Source: Pseudoalteromonas sp. T1lg75
GTDB lineage: Bacteria; Pseudomonadota; Gammaproteobacteria; Enterobacterales; Alteromonadaceae
Direction of reading: 5' to 3'
NCBI RefSeq assembly: GCF_002964705.1
Contig: NZ_PQCD01000062.1
Location: 246,259-310,258, forward strand
DNA: 64,000 bases
The translations under genes were made by a program, and so were the position numbers. This document shows, in pieces, positions 55,488 to 64,000 of this stretch. The first letter of the stretch is position 1, and each line of letters opens with the position of its first letter. Below the pieces are notes generated by a model. The model did no database searches, was not told where the DNA came from, and saw nothing but the letters and a program-made list of their open reading frames with translations.

Positions 55488-56187
55488 ACGCTGGCTTCAG
55501 CGCTGCCTTCTTCTCATTGTAGCCACGGATCAACTCATCCACGGTATCCTGACAGTATTCGCGAATACCCGAGACCAGCATGTGCTTCTCACCACGGCCA
55601 ATTACTGCGCCATTTTCAATCAGGTCAAAGCGCAAGATGATCTTGCCGCGCTTGCCTTCATAGCTGAACTCGTGCTCTCCTTCGCGCAACTCGGGAGCGT
55701 GAGCATCAAGGGTGTCCATATGAATGCTCATGGACTCATAGATGATCATCGGGCGCGCCGGGTTAATCATCACCCCTTGCTTACCCATCAGCGGGATCAC
55801 CACGTGTGGGAAGGCCTTACCCGAGAATTCCACATAGTTCCTGATCAGCGCGTTGGTCAGGGTCTTACAGGCACTGTTAGCGCCTTCACGAGCCACGCTC
55901 AAATAGCATTTGTCGCCATCTTTAATATCGAACTGGGCGCTGCCCTCTGGCATGCCCAGTTTAACGCCTTCGTCCACCATGTTGGCGAAGGTGAAGCGCA
56001 TCTGCTCATTAATTCCGTACTTATCAAGTACCACTGAAAACAGTAAATCTCCTGGCACACAGAATTTTTTCGCTTCAACGTCATGAAGTGGATTGAAATC
56101 ATCGGCCACGGCTTTGGCAAAACGACTGCCCTGTTCACGGGTGATACACACGTGGGTGCCAAAATCTTGATAATACTGCTCTAACAT
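55486..56187 (-). CDS. DUF3581 family protein
   Basis: A 233-residue protein of the DUF3581 family, found mainly in Shewanella, Vibrio and related genera; function unknown. ATG 56187 (MLEQYYQDF) is preferred to the longer reading to 56283. The stretch SRFAKAVADDFNPLHDVEAKKFCVPGDLLFSVVL resembles a MaoC/hotdog hydratase motif (DxNPLH), suggesting a hotdog fold, and FVEFSGKAFPHVVIP follows. Its gene order beside gltX marks the return to core genome after the island. Confidence 0.8.
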   Translation of the reverse strand: MLEQYYQDFGTHVCITREQGSRFAKAVADDFNPLHDVEAKKFCVPGDLLFSVVLDKYGINEQMRFTFANMVDEGVKLGMPEGSAQFDIKDGDKCYLSVAREGANSACKTLTNALIRNYVEFSGKAFPHVVIPLMGKQGVMINPARPMIIYESMSIHMDTLDAHAPELREGEHEFSYEGKRGKIILRFDLIENGAVIGRGEKHMLVSGIREYCQDTVDELIRGYNEKKAALKPA

Positions 56188-56281
56188 AGCTGCTCTACTT
56201 GAGTACAAAAAAACTGCGGCAGTGTAACAAAATTTACGCACTGAGAGGTCGTATCTGTTGCTTTTTCCTTTAAAAAGGCAC

Positions 56282-56318
56282 AAAAAAGGCCACTTTGCGG
56301 GGCAAGGCAGCCTTTTTT
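56282..56318 (-). terminator. terminator after gltX
   Basis: AAAAAAGGC and GCCTTTTTT enclose a secondary pairing TTGC/GCAA. It lies 13 bases beyond the gltX stop on the minus strand and its A run gives a T tail on that strand. Confidence 0.65.
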
Positions 56319-56331
56319 CTTAGAGTGCGAC

Positions 56332-57822
56332 CTAGTTAAAGTCGCGGTAGGCTTTTTCTAGCTTTTTCGCCTGCTTTTTCGACACACCAAGGTGCTCTAA
56401 CGCCAAACGCAGGCGTGCACGGGACATGTCCGAACCCAGGATTTCCATGGCATCTAGCACGGAAGTTGACGACTTCTTGCCGGTAATTGCCACGAAAATA
56501 GGCTCAAGGAAGTCTTTAATCTTCAGCTCGTGGAAGGTCGCAACCTTTTTAGCAATGGCGAAGATTTCCGATTTTTCCCAATGGCGCAGCGTTTCCAGCT
56601 CCCAGATAAAGAATTGCAATGCCTGACGCACCACATCTTCTTCAACCTTACCATCGGTTAGCAGCGCCGGATCATAGTGCGGCATACCGGCAACAAAGTG
56701 CCCGGCCAGGTCAACCAGATCAGAAAGCGTATCGATACGGGCTTTCGCTTCCGGCAAAATGCGGCGCAGCATGTCGCCATTGTATTTCCAGTCAACGAAG
56801 CGCTGAATTAGTTGCTCGTCGCTGAAGTCTTCACGTAACCAGGTGCCATTCAGCCATTTCAGCTTCTCGATATCGAATACCGGGCCGCCCAGAGAAACGC
56901 GTTTCATATCGAAGTGCTCGATCATCTCTGCCAGGGTGAACTTTTCACGCTCGTCCGGCATCGACCAGCCCATGCGGCCCAAGTAGTTCAGCACCGCTTC
57001 CGGCAAGAAGCCCATTTCTTTGTAGTAGTTGATAGAGGTCGGGTTCTTACGCTTGGACAGCTTAGACTTATCCGGGTTACGCAGTAACGGCAGGTGACCC
57101 AGTACCGGCGCTTGCCAGCCAAAGTCTTCGTATAGCTTAAGCAGTTTTGGCGCCGAGTTGATCCACTCTTCACCACGGAAGATGTGGCTGATCTGCATAT
57201 GGTGGTCGTCCACCACATTGGCCAGGAAGTAAGTCGGGAAGCCGTCTTGCTTCAACAGCACCTGCATATCAACGTTTTCCCATGGGATCTCAATCTCACC
57301 GCGCAGGTAGTCGTTAAATTTAAAGCTGCCTTCGGCAGGGATTTTCATACGGATAACGTAGGGTTTGCCCGCTTCCAGGTTTGCCTTCACTTCGTCGTCG
57401 CTTAGCAACAAGCCACGGCCATCGTATTTAGGGCGCAGGCCCTCGGCCATTTGCTGCTCACGCATTTCGTCCAGCTCTTCGGCGGTGGCGAAACAGTAAA
57501 ACGCCTTGCCCTCTTCAACCAACTGGTGCGCATATTTTTTATATAGATCAGAGCGCTCAGACTGACGATAGGGGCCGAACTCGCCGCCCACATCCGGACC
57601 ATGATCCCACTGCAGACCTAACCACTGCAGGCTGTCCATAATGGCTTGTTCCGACTCCGGCGTACTGCGCACCTGATCCGTATCTTCGATACGTAAAACA
57701 AACTCACCGCCTTGCTGCTTGGCAAAACAATAGTTAAATAGGGCGATATAGGCAGTGCCTAGGTGCGGATCACCGGTCGGTGACGGGGCAACACGGGTAC
57801 GAACAGTCGTGCTCTGGGTCAT
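56332..57822 (-). CDS. gltX: glutamyl-tRNA synthetase
   Basis: GltX charges tRNA-Glu. ATG 57822 ([26 protein letters not shown] upstream) gives 496 residues. The class I HIGH motif appears as PHLGTAY, KMSKS as KLSKRKN, and [12 protein letters not shown] and the anticodon-binding helical C-terminus are intact. The HLGT and LSKRKN spellings are typical for one of the two bacterial GltX lineages. Confidence 0.96.
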   Translation of the reverse strand: MTQSTTVRTRVAPSPTGDPHLGTAYIALFNYCFAKQQGGEFVLRIEDTDQVRSTPESEQAIMDSLQWLGLQWDHGPDVGGEFGPYRQSERSDLYKKYAHQLVEEGKAFYCFATAEELDEMREQQMAEGLRPKYDGRGLLLSDDEVKANLEAGKPYVIRMKIPAEGSFKFNDYLRGEIEIPWENVDMQVLLKQDGFPTYFLANVVDDHHMQISHIFRGEEWINSAPKLLKLYEDFGWQAPVLGHLPLLRNPDKSKLSKRKNPTSINYYKEMGFLPEAVLNYLGRMGWSMPDEREKFTLAEMIEHFDMKRVSLGGPVFDIEKLKWLNGTWLREDFSDEQLIQRFVDWKYNGDMLRRILPEAKARIDTLSDLVDLAGHFVAGMPHYDPALLTDGKVEEDVVRQALQFFIWELETLRHWEKSEIFAIAKKVATFHELKIKDFLEPIFVAITGKKSSTSVLDAMEILGSDMSRARLRLALEHLGVSKKQAKKLEKAYRDFN

Positions 57823-57965
57823 GCTAGCGTCTCTTTCAATTAGCAACTAAAAATTTGCTGCAAATGCTAGCACAATGGCGGGTAATTTCGTAGAGGAAAA
57901 CGCCGCGACAGGGCACCTGAGTGCGAGAAATTTCAGCACCCAGGGGAAATCTTGGAATCTTAAGG

Positions 57966-58325
57966 TTAAGCGGCAATTTTATCCAGATAGGCGACGATAT
58001 CCGAAGATTCGTACATCCACTGCACCTGACCATCTTCTTCAATGCGCAAACAAGGCACTTTCACCTTGCCACCCTGCTCCGCCAGCTCCTGACGGTAGGC
58101 GTTATCGCCTTTGGCATCGCGGGTTTCAATGTTCAGACCGTTACGCTTAATAGAGCGGCGCACCTTTACGCAAAACGGACAGGCATGGAATTGATACAGT
58201 GCCATGTTGGCGGTCTGCGTATCCAGCTGTTGCTGCGCTTGCGGGTCGCGCTTTTTGCTGCGCGGGGTAAAGATAAAATTAAAGAATAAAATAATGCGGC
58301 CTAACAACCAGCGAATGACTTTCAT
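57966..58325 (-). CDS. membrane-anchored glutaredoxin/GST-N domain protein
   Basis: A 119-residue protein. The ATG at 58325 has GAGAG upstream. Residues 3-23 (VIRWLLGRIILFFNFIF) form one TM or membrane anchor. A thioredoxin-fold domain follows with the redox motif CPFC (in YQFHACPFCVKVRRSIKRNGL), the cis-Pro region KVPCLRIEEDG and SSDIVAYLD. It matches the glutaredoxin-like/GST N-terminal proteins of marine gammaproteobacteria; the disulfide substrate is unknown. Confidence 0.85.
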   Translation of the reverse strand: MKVIRWLLGRIILFFNFIFTPRSKKRDPQAQQQLDTQTANMALYQFHACPFCVKVRRSIKRNGLNIETRDAKGDNAYRQELAEQGGKVKVPCLRIEEDGQVQWMYESSDIVAYLDKIAA

Positions 58326-58458
58326 AACAACTCTCATCACGACAAAATCAAAGGCGCGAGTGTATCACGCGGTTAAAATTGCGCCAAGGGAAGTGCACAC
58401 CCCTGGCTCCTGTCGAAAGTTATTACCGAAAACGGCTGCTGTAAGCTGTCGCTAAGAG

Positions 58459-59559
58459 CTAATCCCGAAAGCTGACAAAGTCATCGCGATGGATCAGCAT
58501 AGCGCCATTGTCATAGCCCAACACCTGCGCCTTAGACTGCTCCGGGTTCGCCAGCAGCTGCTGCAACTCCTCACTGTGATAACGGGCCACGCCCTTACCC
58601 ACACTGCAGCCCTGACTGTCGAATACCTGCACCAGATCGCCGCGGCTAAACTCGCCGGCAAAACGGGCAATACCGACGATCAGCAAACTGGCGCCTTGCT
58701 GTCTGAGCGCCTTCGCCGCACCATCATCCACATAAATGGCTGCCTTGCTGATGGGGCCGGCCAACAGCCAACGTTTGCGGGTGTCTTTGGGTGCCGTCAG
58801 GCTGACAAAGCGGGTGCCCAGCTGCTGGGTTAAACAGTTGCTGATCACGTCCTCGCCATGACCGGCACTGATGATCACATCGACCCCGGCATGGCGGGCA
58901 ATGCTCGCCGCCTCGATTTTCGTAGCCATGCCGCCGGTGCCCACCGCCGTGCCACTGCCACCGGCCAAAGCCTTAATGGAGTCATCGATATGACGAATTT
59001 CCGGGATCAGCTCGGCATCCGGGTTGGTACGCGGATCGGCGCTAAAAAGCCCGGGTTGATCGGTGAGCAGCAAGAGTTTATCGGCATCCGCCAATACCGC
59101 CACTCGGGCCGAGAGATTGTCGTTATCGCCCACCTTGATCTGCGCCGTCGCCACCGCATCATTTTCATTGATAATGGGCACCGCGCCCTCTTTTAACAAC
59201 GCCATTAAGGTATCGCGGGCATTGAGATAGCGTTCACGATCATCGAGATCGGCGCGGGTTAACAGCAACTGCCCGACCGGCACATTATAAAGAGCAAACA
59301 GGGTTTGCCAGGTGTGTACCAACTGGCTTTGGCCTATGGCCGCCAGCATCTGTTTTTGTGCCAATGTTTCATTACCGGCGCTGCGCCCCAGTAATTCACG
59401 CCCTGCGGCCACGGCGCCGCTGGATACCAGCACGATACGGTTGCCGGCCTTTTGCAGCTGCACGCATTGGCGCACCAACTCCACCATGTGCGCCCTGTCC
59501 AGTCCCTGGCCGTTATTGGTAAGCACACTGGTGCCTAATTTGATCACTATGGTTTGCAC
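58459..59559 (-). CDS. proB: glutamate 5-kinase
   Basis: ProB phosphorylates glutamate in the first step of proline synthesis. The 366-residue protein has an amino-acid-kinase domain (VIKLGTSVLTNNGQGLD; VSSGAVAAG; INENDAV; GTGGMATKIEAA) and a C-terminal PUA domain (GAAKALRQQGASLL; FSRGDLVQVFD). proA does not follow in the window. The start is ATG 59559 (MQTIVIKLG). Confidence 0.96.
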   Translation of the reverse strand: MQTIVIKLGTSVLTNNGQGLDRAHMVELVRQCVQLQKAGNRIVLVSSGAVAAGRELLGRSAGNETLAQKQMLAAIGQSQLVHTWQTLFALYNVPVGQLLLTRADLDDRERYLNARDTLMALLKEGAVPIINENDAVATAQIKVGDNDNLSARVAVLADADKLLLLTDQPGLFSADPRTNPDAELIPEIRHIDDSIKALAGGSGTAVGTGGMATKIEAASIARHAGVDVIISAGHGEDVISNCLTQQLGTRFVSLTAPKDTRKRWLLAGPISKAAIYVDDGAAKALRQQGASLLIVGIARFAGEFSRGDLVQVFDSQGCSVGKGVARYHSEELQQLLANPEQSKAQVLGYDNGAMLIHRDDFVSFRD

Positions 59560-59684
59560 CGTGTTTAGCCCTGTTGATAGTTAAAAGAAGTTCATTTTTA
59601 CCCCAAGCTTGGGCGATTAAACAAGTTAAATTAATTCAACTGTGCTAGCATCGCCGCACATTTTCACCACACTAGTTATCTCTT

Positions 59685-60629
59685 ATGCCAGCGAGCCTTT
59701 GCCTGATCATTGCCACCTTTTTATGGGGAAGCTCTTTTATCTCTTTAAAGTATGCAGTGGGAGTCTATGACCCGACTGTGGTGATTTTTTTGCGCATGCT
59801 CACCACCCTGGCGGTGTGCCTGTGCTTATGGCGTTTTGTAAAACGCTTTGAATACCAAAGTGGTGACTGGAAATACCTGCTGGGCATGAGTCTGGCCGAG
59901 CCCTGTTTATACTTTTTATTCGAAGGCCACGCCATGGAATACACCTCGGCGTCTCAGGCTGGGGTGATAGTCTCCTGTTTACCGCTGATCGTCGCATTCT
60001 TGGCCTTTTTTATGCTCAAAGAGCACATTAGCCGCGCCATTATCGTCGGCTTTACCCTGTGTATCGGCGGCAGTGTGCTGCTGACCCTGGTCTCGCCAAG
60101 CTCGGAGCAAGCGCCCAACCCCTTACTAGGCAACACCTTGGAATTCCTGGCCATGGTCTGCGCCGCCTTTTACACCGTGAGCGTAAAACGCCTGTGCAGC
60201 CGCTATGCGCCGCTTACGCTTATTGCCTTGCAGGGTCTGGCCGGCTCGATTTTCTTTGCGCCCTTTTTACTCTTTGTGGAAATGCCGCAGCAACACGACC
60301 CGGTGGCCTTTGCCCATATTCTTTACCTGGGCACCTTTGTTACCCTGGGCGGCTACGGCATGTATAACTATGCCATCAGCAAGGTATCCGTGCTGACAGC
60401 GGCGGCCTACTCAAACCTTATCCCCATCTTCACCCTGCTGCTGTCGGCCATAGTGCTGAGCGAGATCCTGACCCTGTGGCAATGGCTCAGCATCGCCGTG
60501 GTTTTTATCGGGGTGATGATAAGCCAGCGCCATCAAGCATTGGTGGTCGACCTCGACGAAGAGGATATCAGCGAGGCCGATACCAGCAAACGCAACTCGG
60601 TCCCGGCTACCGGCGAGTTAAAGGGATAA
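59685..60629 (+). CDS. DMT-superfamily (EamA) transporter
   Basis: A 314-residue inner-membrane protein with ten hydrophobic segments in two EamA repeats (first begins LCLIIATFLWGSSFISLKYA; second begins LEFLAMVCAAFYTVSVKRL). Such DMT permeases export metabolites; the substrate is unknown. A soluble acidic C-terminal tail of ~35 residues is encoded in the 97 bases that overlap the opposing sortase gene. Confidence 0.88.
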   Translation: MPASLCLIIATFLWGSSFISLKYAVGVYDPTVVIFLRMLTTLAVCLCLWRFVKRFEYQSGDWKYLLGMSLAEPCLYFLFEGHAMEYTSASQAGVIVSCLPLIVAFLAFFMLKEHISRAIIVGFTLCIGGSVLLTLVSPSSEQAPNPLLGNTLEFLAMVCAAFYTVSVKRLCSRYAPLTLIALQGLAGSIFFAPFLLFVEMPQQHDPVAFAHILYLGTFVTLGGYGMYNYAISKVSVLTAAAYSNLIPIFTLLLSAIVLSEILTLWQWLSIAVVFIGVMISQRHQALVVDLDEEDISEADTSKRNSVPATGELKG

Positions 60630-61150
60630 CAGGTCACCAGATGCAGGCCGCTGGCTGCGGCGGCCTGAGTATCGCTTTGATGCACCACCTGTTTGCTGTC
60701 GATGCGATAACTCAGGGTGCGACCATCGCGCAGCGTCAGGCTTAATTCATCGCCCACCTGCACATGGCGTAAAAACGCGAAGTGAGTGTCGTTATGGGCG
60801 GCAATCACACTGGCGCCCTCACCTCCAAGCGGCCCAAAGGCCTCATCATGAGTTGGTGCAAACGCAAGATTACGGCCGCTGCTGCCGGCCAGCACAAAAC
60901 GCTCCAGCGCCAAATGGGGCACACTCAATTTGGCCACCACATGGGTGTCGGCATAATACCAGGGCGGAATATTGGCTCCGGGCGCTGCCAGGCTTTGCTG
61001 CCAGGCCCGCTCAATAAACCATTGCGCCAACCAAGCCTTGCTCTGCATGTAGGCGCCCTGAGCAAAAAAGCTCGCCCCCAGCGCAAACAGGCCGATGGCG
61101 CCGTAGCGCCAATAACTTGTCCGGGCCGCTACTCGCTTTCCCTTAGCCAT
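60533..61150 (-). CDS. class GN sortase of the proteobacterial dedicated sortase system
   Basis: A 205-residue transpeptidase with an N-terminal TM (YGAIGLFALGASFFAQGAYM). The sortase catalytic residues are His119 (AAHNDTHF), Cys174 (LVTCYPF) and Arg187 (TELRLL). The TLSYRI strand and the ladder between His and Cys fit class GN. It would attach or process the VWA protein encoded directly upstream, with which it overlaps by 8 bases. The 3' end overlaps the convergent DMT gene by 97 bases. Confidence 0.93.
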   Translation of the reverse strand: MAKGKRVAARTSYWRYGAIGLFALGASFFAQGAYMQSKAWLAQWFIERAWQQSLAAPGANIPPWYYADTHVVAKLSVPHLALERFVLAGSSGRNLAFAPTHDEAFGPLGGEGASVIAAHNDTHFAFLRHVQVGDELSLTLRDGRTLSYRIDSKQVVHQSDTQAAAASGLHLVTCYPFNSPVAGTELRLLVSASLISSSSRSTTNA

Positions 61151-63179
61151 GAGCCTGTCCCCGCTCTCGTCTCAACCAAGCGGCCGTGCTTAACATCAAG
61201 AGTGCGCCCAATAATAAGTACCACAGGGATTGCCCGTCGGTTTGCGCAAAACGTTGCACCCGCTGGCCGCTGGCGACGTTATTGGCCACCTGCTCCTTAT
61301 GCTGTGCCACGGTCGATGTGGCCACCTCTTCGACGGCAATAAAGGCGGTAAAGGGGCTAAGCAACTGGTGTTTCAGGGCCAAATCCAGCACCTGTGGGCG
61401 TACCGCTTCGGCCGGGTTATAAAGCAAGAGCGAGGCAATTTGCTGACGCGCCCACAAGCGGGCAATGGCTTCGCTGTGCGGATAGGTTTGACCGGTCTCG
61501 TGCATGGGCATGGTTAAGCGCAACGGTCCATGCTGGGTGTTGGCGTCGATATAAATATCCTGTTGCTGCGGCGCCAGTTTGATCGCCACCATCAGCGGCT
61601 CACCAAAGTAGAGATCCGGCAAGGGCTGCGGCCAATAGGACAATTCCTTGGCGCGCGCCGCGCTTAGGCGTACATCGCGCAGCGCCGGATTTTGCAGCCG
61701 TTCAAACAGGTCCTGCATCTGGGTTTTTACCTCGCTGCCATCGCTGATAAAGGTATAGCTGCCGCGGCCAACATGGGCGGCACGACGCATAAAGTAGCCA
61801 TTGGGGGCACTGCCTATGCCCACGGTAAAGAGGCGGTTATCACCAAGTTGCCCCTGCACCAAATCAAACAGGGCTTGCTCGTTGCCGACGCTGCCGTCGG
61901 TTAAAAACACCACCTGACGCACATAGCTTGGATGCGTTTTACCATCGAGGGCCAAGTCCAGCGCCTGCGCCATTTCCGTACCGCCATCGGCCTGTAATTG
62001 ATAGACAAAGCGCTCGGCATCGGCGCGGTTAAAGGCATTGGCCGCCACCGCCTGAGGGCGGAATAAGCGCGCACTGCTGTCAAAGTCGATAATGTTAAAA
62101 CTGTCGTTTTCATCCAGGTTATCAAGTGCATAGAAAAGAGCCTGCTTGGCCGCATCCATGGAGCTGCCGTGCATGGAGCCGGAGCTGTCAATCACAAAGA
62201 TAAGCTCACGGGCCAGGCGCTGCTGGGCGCTAAACTGGTCGCTTGGCGGCAACAGCATCAGCAGTCCATAGTCGCCGCTTTGCGCCGTTTGTCGAAAGAA
62301 GGCTGCCTGCGCCTGCTGACTCGGCGACACCTTGGCACGCAGCACAAAATCGCGATTCATGGCATCGTCACGTAATTGCACCCGGTAACGGCCAAAATCC
62401 GGATTACTCACCTGAGCCAGGTAGTGAGGCGTGCGGATCTGCTCCAGCTGCAAACCAAAATCTATCTCTATATCCAATTGCAGTAAGGGCTCACGCGAAC
62501 TGTCGATAAAGTCCTGCTGCTGTGCCAGTTGCTCAACAAATTTAGGCGCCAGCCAGCCCTGCGCGCCATTATTGGTGGCGTTTGCAGTGGCTCGTAATTC
62601 TTCCAGGGCATGACTACGAGGATGATAGCGCGGTGTAAAGGTCATCGGCAGGCGCACGCTGAGCTCGGCATCGCGAAAACGGATCATTTCCTGATAACTC
62701 AGAGTGATTTCCACCCGCTCTCCGGGGCCAAGATTAGCAACCCGCGAGGAAAACATATTGGCGCGCTGCTGCTTTACCAAGGCCGCCCGTTTACCGGCAC
62801 GCTGGGCGGCGCGATATTGACGCTCGGCCTGCTGCTTCTCGGCAATTTTACCCACTATGGTGCGCTCGCCGACCTTCATGGTCATGGCATGCACCGCGCT
62901 TTCGCTTGGCAGTGGAAACAGATACTGGGCGTTGACCGCAAAGGGGTGGCGATTTACAAACACCTGGGTCACCTGCACCTGGTTGATCAGCCCGGTGATC
63001 TGCATGGACGCTCGGGTACTCAAAAGGACGCCGGGCGCCACATTCGTTCCCTGAACATCGCTAAATTGCAGTTGTGCCTGGCCGCCGGAGAAGGCAATGG
63101 CATTGGCGGGGGTAAAGAAAATTAGGGATAAAAGGCTCACGGCGAGGGCTGTGAGCACTTTGTTAGGACAACTCAACAT
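61143..63179 (-). CDS. marine proteobacterial sortase target protein (VIT + VWA)
   Basis: A 678-residue envelope protein. ATG 63179 (GAGGACC upstream) opens a signal peptide (VLTALAVSLLSLIFFTPANA). A VIT domain follows (~30-160, with NAQYLFPLPSESAVHAMTM), then a VWA domain with the MIDAS motif DSSGS at 331-335. The C-terminus has the tripartite sorting-signal layout: a motif FAQTD (644-648), a hydrophobic helix (LWYLLLGALLMLSTAAWL) and a basic tail RRERGQAHG. In related proteins the motif is of the LP(Q)T(A/G) kind; here Leu-Pro are replaced by Phe-Ala. It is the presumed dedicated substrate of the adjacent sortase. Confidence 0.93.
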   Translation of the reverse strand: MLSCPNKVLTALAVSLLSLIFFTPANAIAFSGGQAQLQFSDVQGTNVAPGVLLSTRASMQITGLINQVQVTQVFVNRHPFAVNAQYLFPLPSESAVHAMTMKVGERTIVGKIAEKQQAERQYRAAQRAGKRAALVKQQRANMFSSRVANLGPGERVEITLSYQEMIRFRDAELSVRLPMTFTPRYHPRSHALEELRATANATNNGAQGWLAPKFVEQLAQQQDFIDSSREPLLQLDIEIDFGLQLEQIRTPHYLAQVSNPDFGRYRVQLRDDAMNRDFVLRAKVSPSQQAQAAFFRQTAQSGDYGLLMLLPPSDQFSAQQRLARELIFVIDSSGSMHGSSMDAAKQALFYALDNLDENDSFNIIDFDSSARLFRPQAVAANAFNRADAERFVYQLQADGGTEMAQALDLALDGKTHPSYVRQVVFLTDGSVGNEQALFDLVQGQLGDNRLFTVGIGSAPNGYFMRRAAHVGRGSYTFISDGSEVKTQMQDLFERLQNPALRDVRLSAARAKELSYWPQPLPDLYFGEPLMVAIKLAPQQQDIYIDANTQHGPLRLTMPMHETGQTYPHSEAIARLWARQQIASLLLYNPAEAVRPQVLDLALKHQLLSPFTAFIAVEEVATSTVAQHKEQVANNVASGQRVQRFAQTDGQSLWYLLLGALLMLSTAAWLRRERGQAHG

Positions 63180-63204
63180 AATTTGGTCCTCGGGTTGCGG
63201 TGGC

Positions 63205-63921
63205 TTAGTTTTTCGCCATGCGGTTTTGCTGCGCACCGCGGGCCGTCAAGGTTACGCGACGATCAAAGAAGTTCGTTTCATATTCGTTACCATTGGCGAC
63301 AATTTTCTGCTCACCTCGCCCTTCGGCGAACAGCTGAGTGGCGGCCACGCCTTGCTTTACCAGGTATTGCTGCACCGCATCGGCACGGCGCTGAGACAGG
63401 TCTAGATTCGCTTGCTCATCCCCTTGCACATCGGCATAGCCATTAAGGTTAAGGTTTAAGTCCGGCTTGCGCTTAAGGATCTGCGCAAGGTGATCCAGCT
63501 GCTCGGCAAAGTGGGGTTCGATGTGCGCCGAGCCGGAGCGAAACTGCACCGTCATGGCTAAAAGGTTGTCGATACGGGCTTGCTCTAAACGATTTTGCTC
63601 ATCTTCCAGGGCGTTGATTTGCGCAGTCAGCGCGCGGTTTTGCTGCAAAGTACTGTGCAACTGTTGCTCCGTGTCCTGGTATTGGCTCAGCTGCACTTGC
63701 TGTGACTTGATGGTGCTGTACGCCGCTTCCTTTTCGCCGATAATGCCGCCGATAAAGGCTCCGGCAAAGGCACCGATAGGGCCGCCAACAATGGCCCCTA
63801 CCGTGGCACCGGCGCCCAGACCCCAGGCGGTTTCCGTGGCCAGCTCTTTTTGCTCTTTTGCCATCGCTGGCGCCGCTACCAAAGTTGATACTAATGCAGT
63901 TACTAAAATGTGTTTTTTCAT
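63205..63921 (-). CDS. pdsO: sortase-associated OmpA-family protein PdsO
   Basis: A 238-residue exported protein. ATG 63921 (MKKHILVTALVSTLVAAPAMA) has AAGGATG at proper distance. After the signal peptide comes a glycine-zipper segment (GAGATVGAIVGGPIGAFAGAFIGGIIG), a coiled coil (~60-110) and a C-terminal OmpA/MotB peptidoglycan-binding domain (FRSGSAHIEPHF...LNLNGYADVQGDEQANLDLSQRRADAVQQYL). This architecture beside a sortase and its VIT/VWA target is PdsO. The system's PdsR/PdsS two-component regulators, if present, would lie beyond the right edge. Confidence 0.92.
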   Translation of the reverse strand: MKKHILVTALVSTLVAAPAMAKEQKELATETAWGLGAGATVGAIVGGPIGAFAGAFIGGIIGEKEAAYSTIKSQQVQLSQYQDTEQQLHSTLQQNRALTAQINALEDEQNRLEQARIDNLLAMTVQFRSGSAHIEPHFAEQLDHLAQILKRKPDLNLNLNGYADVQGDEQANLDLSQRRADAVQQYLVKQGVAATQLFAEGRGEQKIVANGNEYETNFFDRRVTLTARGAQQNRMAKN

Positions 63922-64000
63922 CGTCGTCATCCTTCAATTCTTAATGGGTTGGGGCAAGAACAGAAGTGGTTGCTTCCTCGCCTTGCTTGGTAGTTATTAA

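Noticed and set aside
55271..55489. 72-codon minus-strand frame with a 10-residue repeat (GTPTNAV-like)
   Set aside because: The peptide repeat follows from the 30-base DNA repeat; no ribosome site, and it overlaps the end of DUF3581. Kept as a repeat rather than a gene.

Overview
Chromosomal DNA of a gammaproteobacterium, most likely in the Shewanella/Ferrimonas part of Alteromonadales. The basis is gene order and family content recognised by eye: rapA-rluA-djlA-lptD-surA-pdxA-rsmA-apaG-apaH, rplU-rpmA-obgE-folA, ftsY-ftsE-ftsX-rpoH, ubiC-ubiA, glpE-glpG, kbl-tdh, an ADP-heptose/Kdo block with kdkA, and a proteobacterial dedicated sortase cluster. No search was run, so the taxonomic placement is an inference.

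Layout. 1-17 kb: start of a PIN-PhoH gene, then the RNA-polymerase recycling, outer-membrane assembly (lptD, surA), pyridoxal-phosphate and ribosome-maturation block, followed by a chemoreceptor behind a clear flagellar sigma-28 promoter and a frameshifted exported amidohydrolase. 17-25 kb: a Crp/Fnr-type regulator, purine/uracil salvage (PRTase, upp-uraA), folA, obgE, L27/L21 and ispB. 25-33 kb: rpoH with a sigma-E promoter and a perfect CIRCE operator, ftsX-ftsE-ftsY (FtsY carries seventeen 15-residue repeats), rsmD and small conserved genes. 33-41 kb: a LysR regulator, a 2OG-Fe(II) oxygenase, ubiC-ubiA, a FliL paralogue, glpE-glpG and the threonine pathway kbl-tdh. 41-50 kb: envelope sugar genes (gmhB, GT9 glycosyltransferases, kdkA, hldE, gmhA, a Wzi-like barrel, frameshifted waaA). 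50-55.5 kb: an AT-rich accessory island. 55.5-64 kb: DUF3581, gltX, a glutaredoxin/GST-like protein, proB, a DMT exporter, and the sortase, its VIT/VWA target and PdsO.

The accessory island is the most unusual part. Three codirectional genes are each followed by an attC-like folded site (R'' AACAAG, inner arms GTTGGCT/AGCCAAC, R' GCGTTA). This is a gene-cassette array, but the window holds no integron integrase. The cassettes encode a large PHP-domain plus SMC-like ATPase of TrlF type, a small protein resembling WapI-type immunity proteins, and a CxC/CxxC protein. A ~75-bp hairpin repeat flanks the array, with two direct copies on the left and one inverted copy on the right. The second notable signal is upstream of rpoH: a canonical CIRCE (HrcA operator) lies just downstream of a sigma-E promoter, a layout that would join three heat/envelope-stress circuits at one gene.

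Three otherwise conserved genes (surA, an amidohydrolase, waaA) each carry one single-base shift in or near a short homopolymer or GCC repeat. SurA and WaaA are normally important or essential, so sequencing or assembly error is the simplest explanation, although slippage or real decay cannot be excluded from sequence alone.
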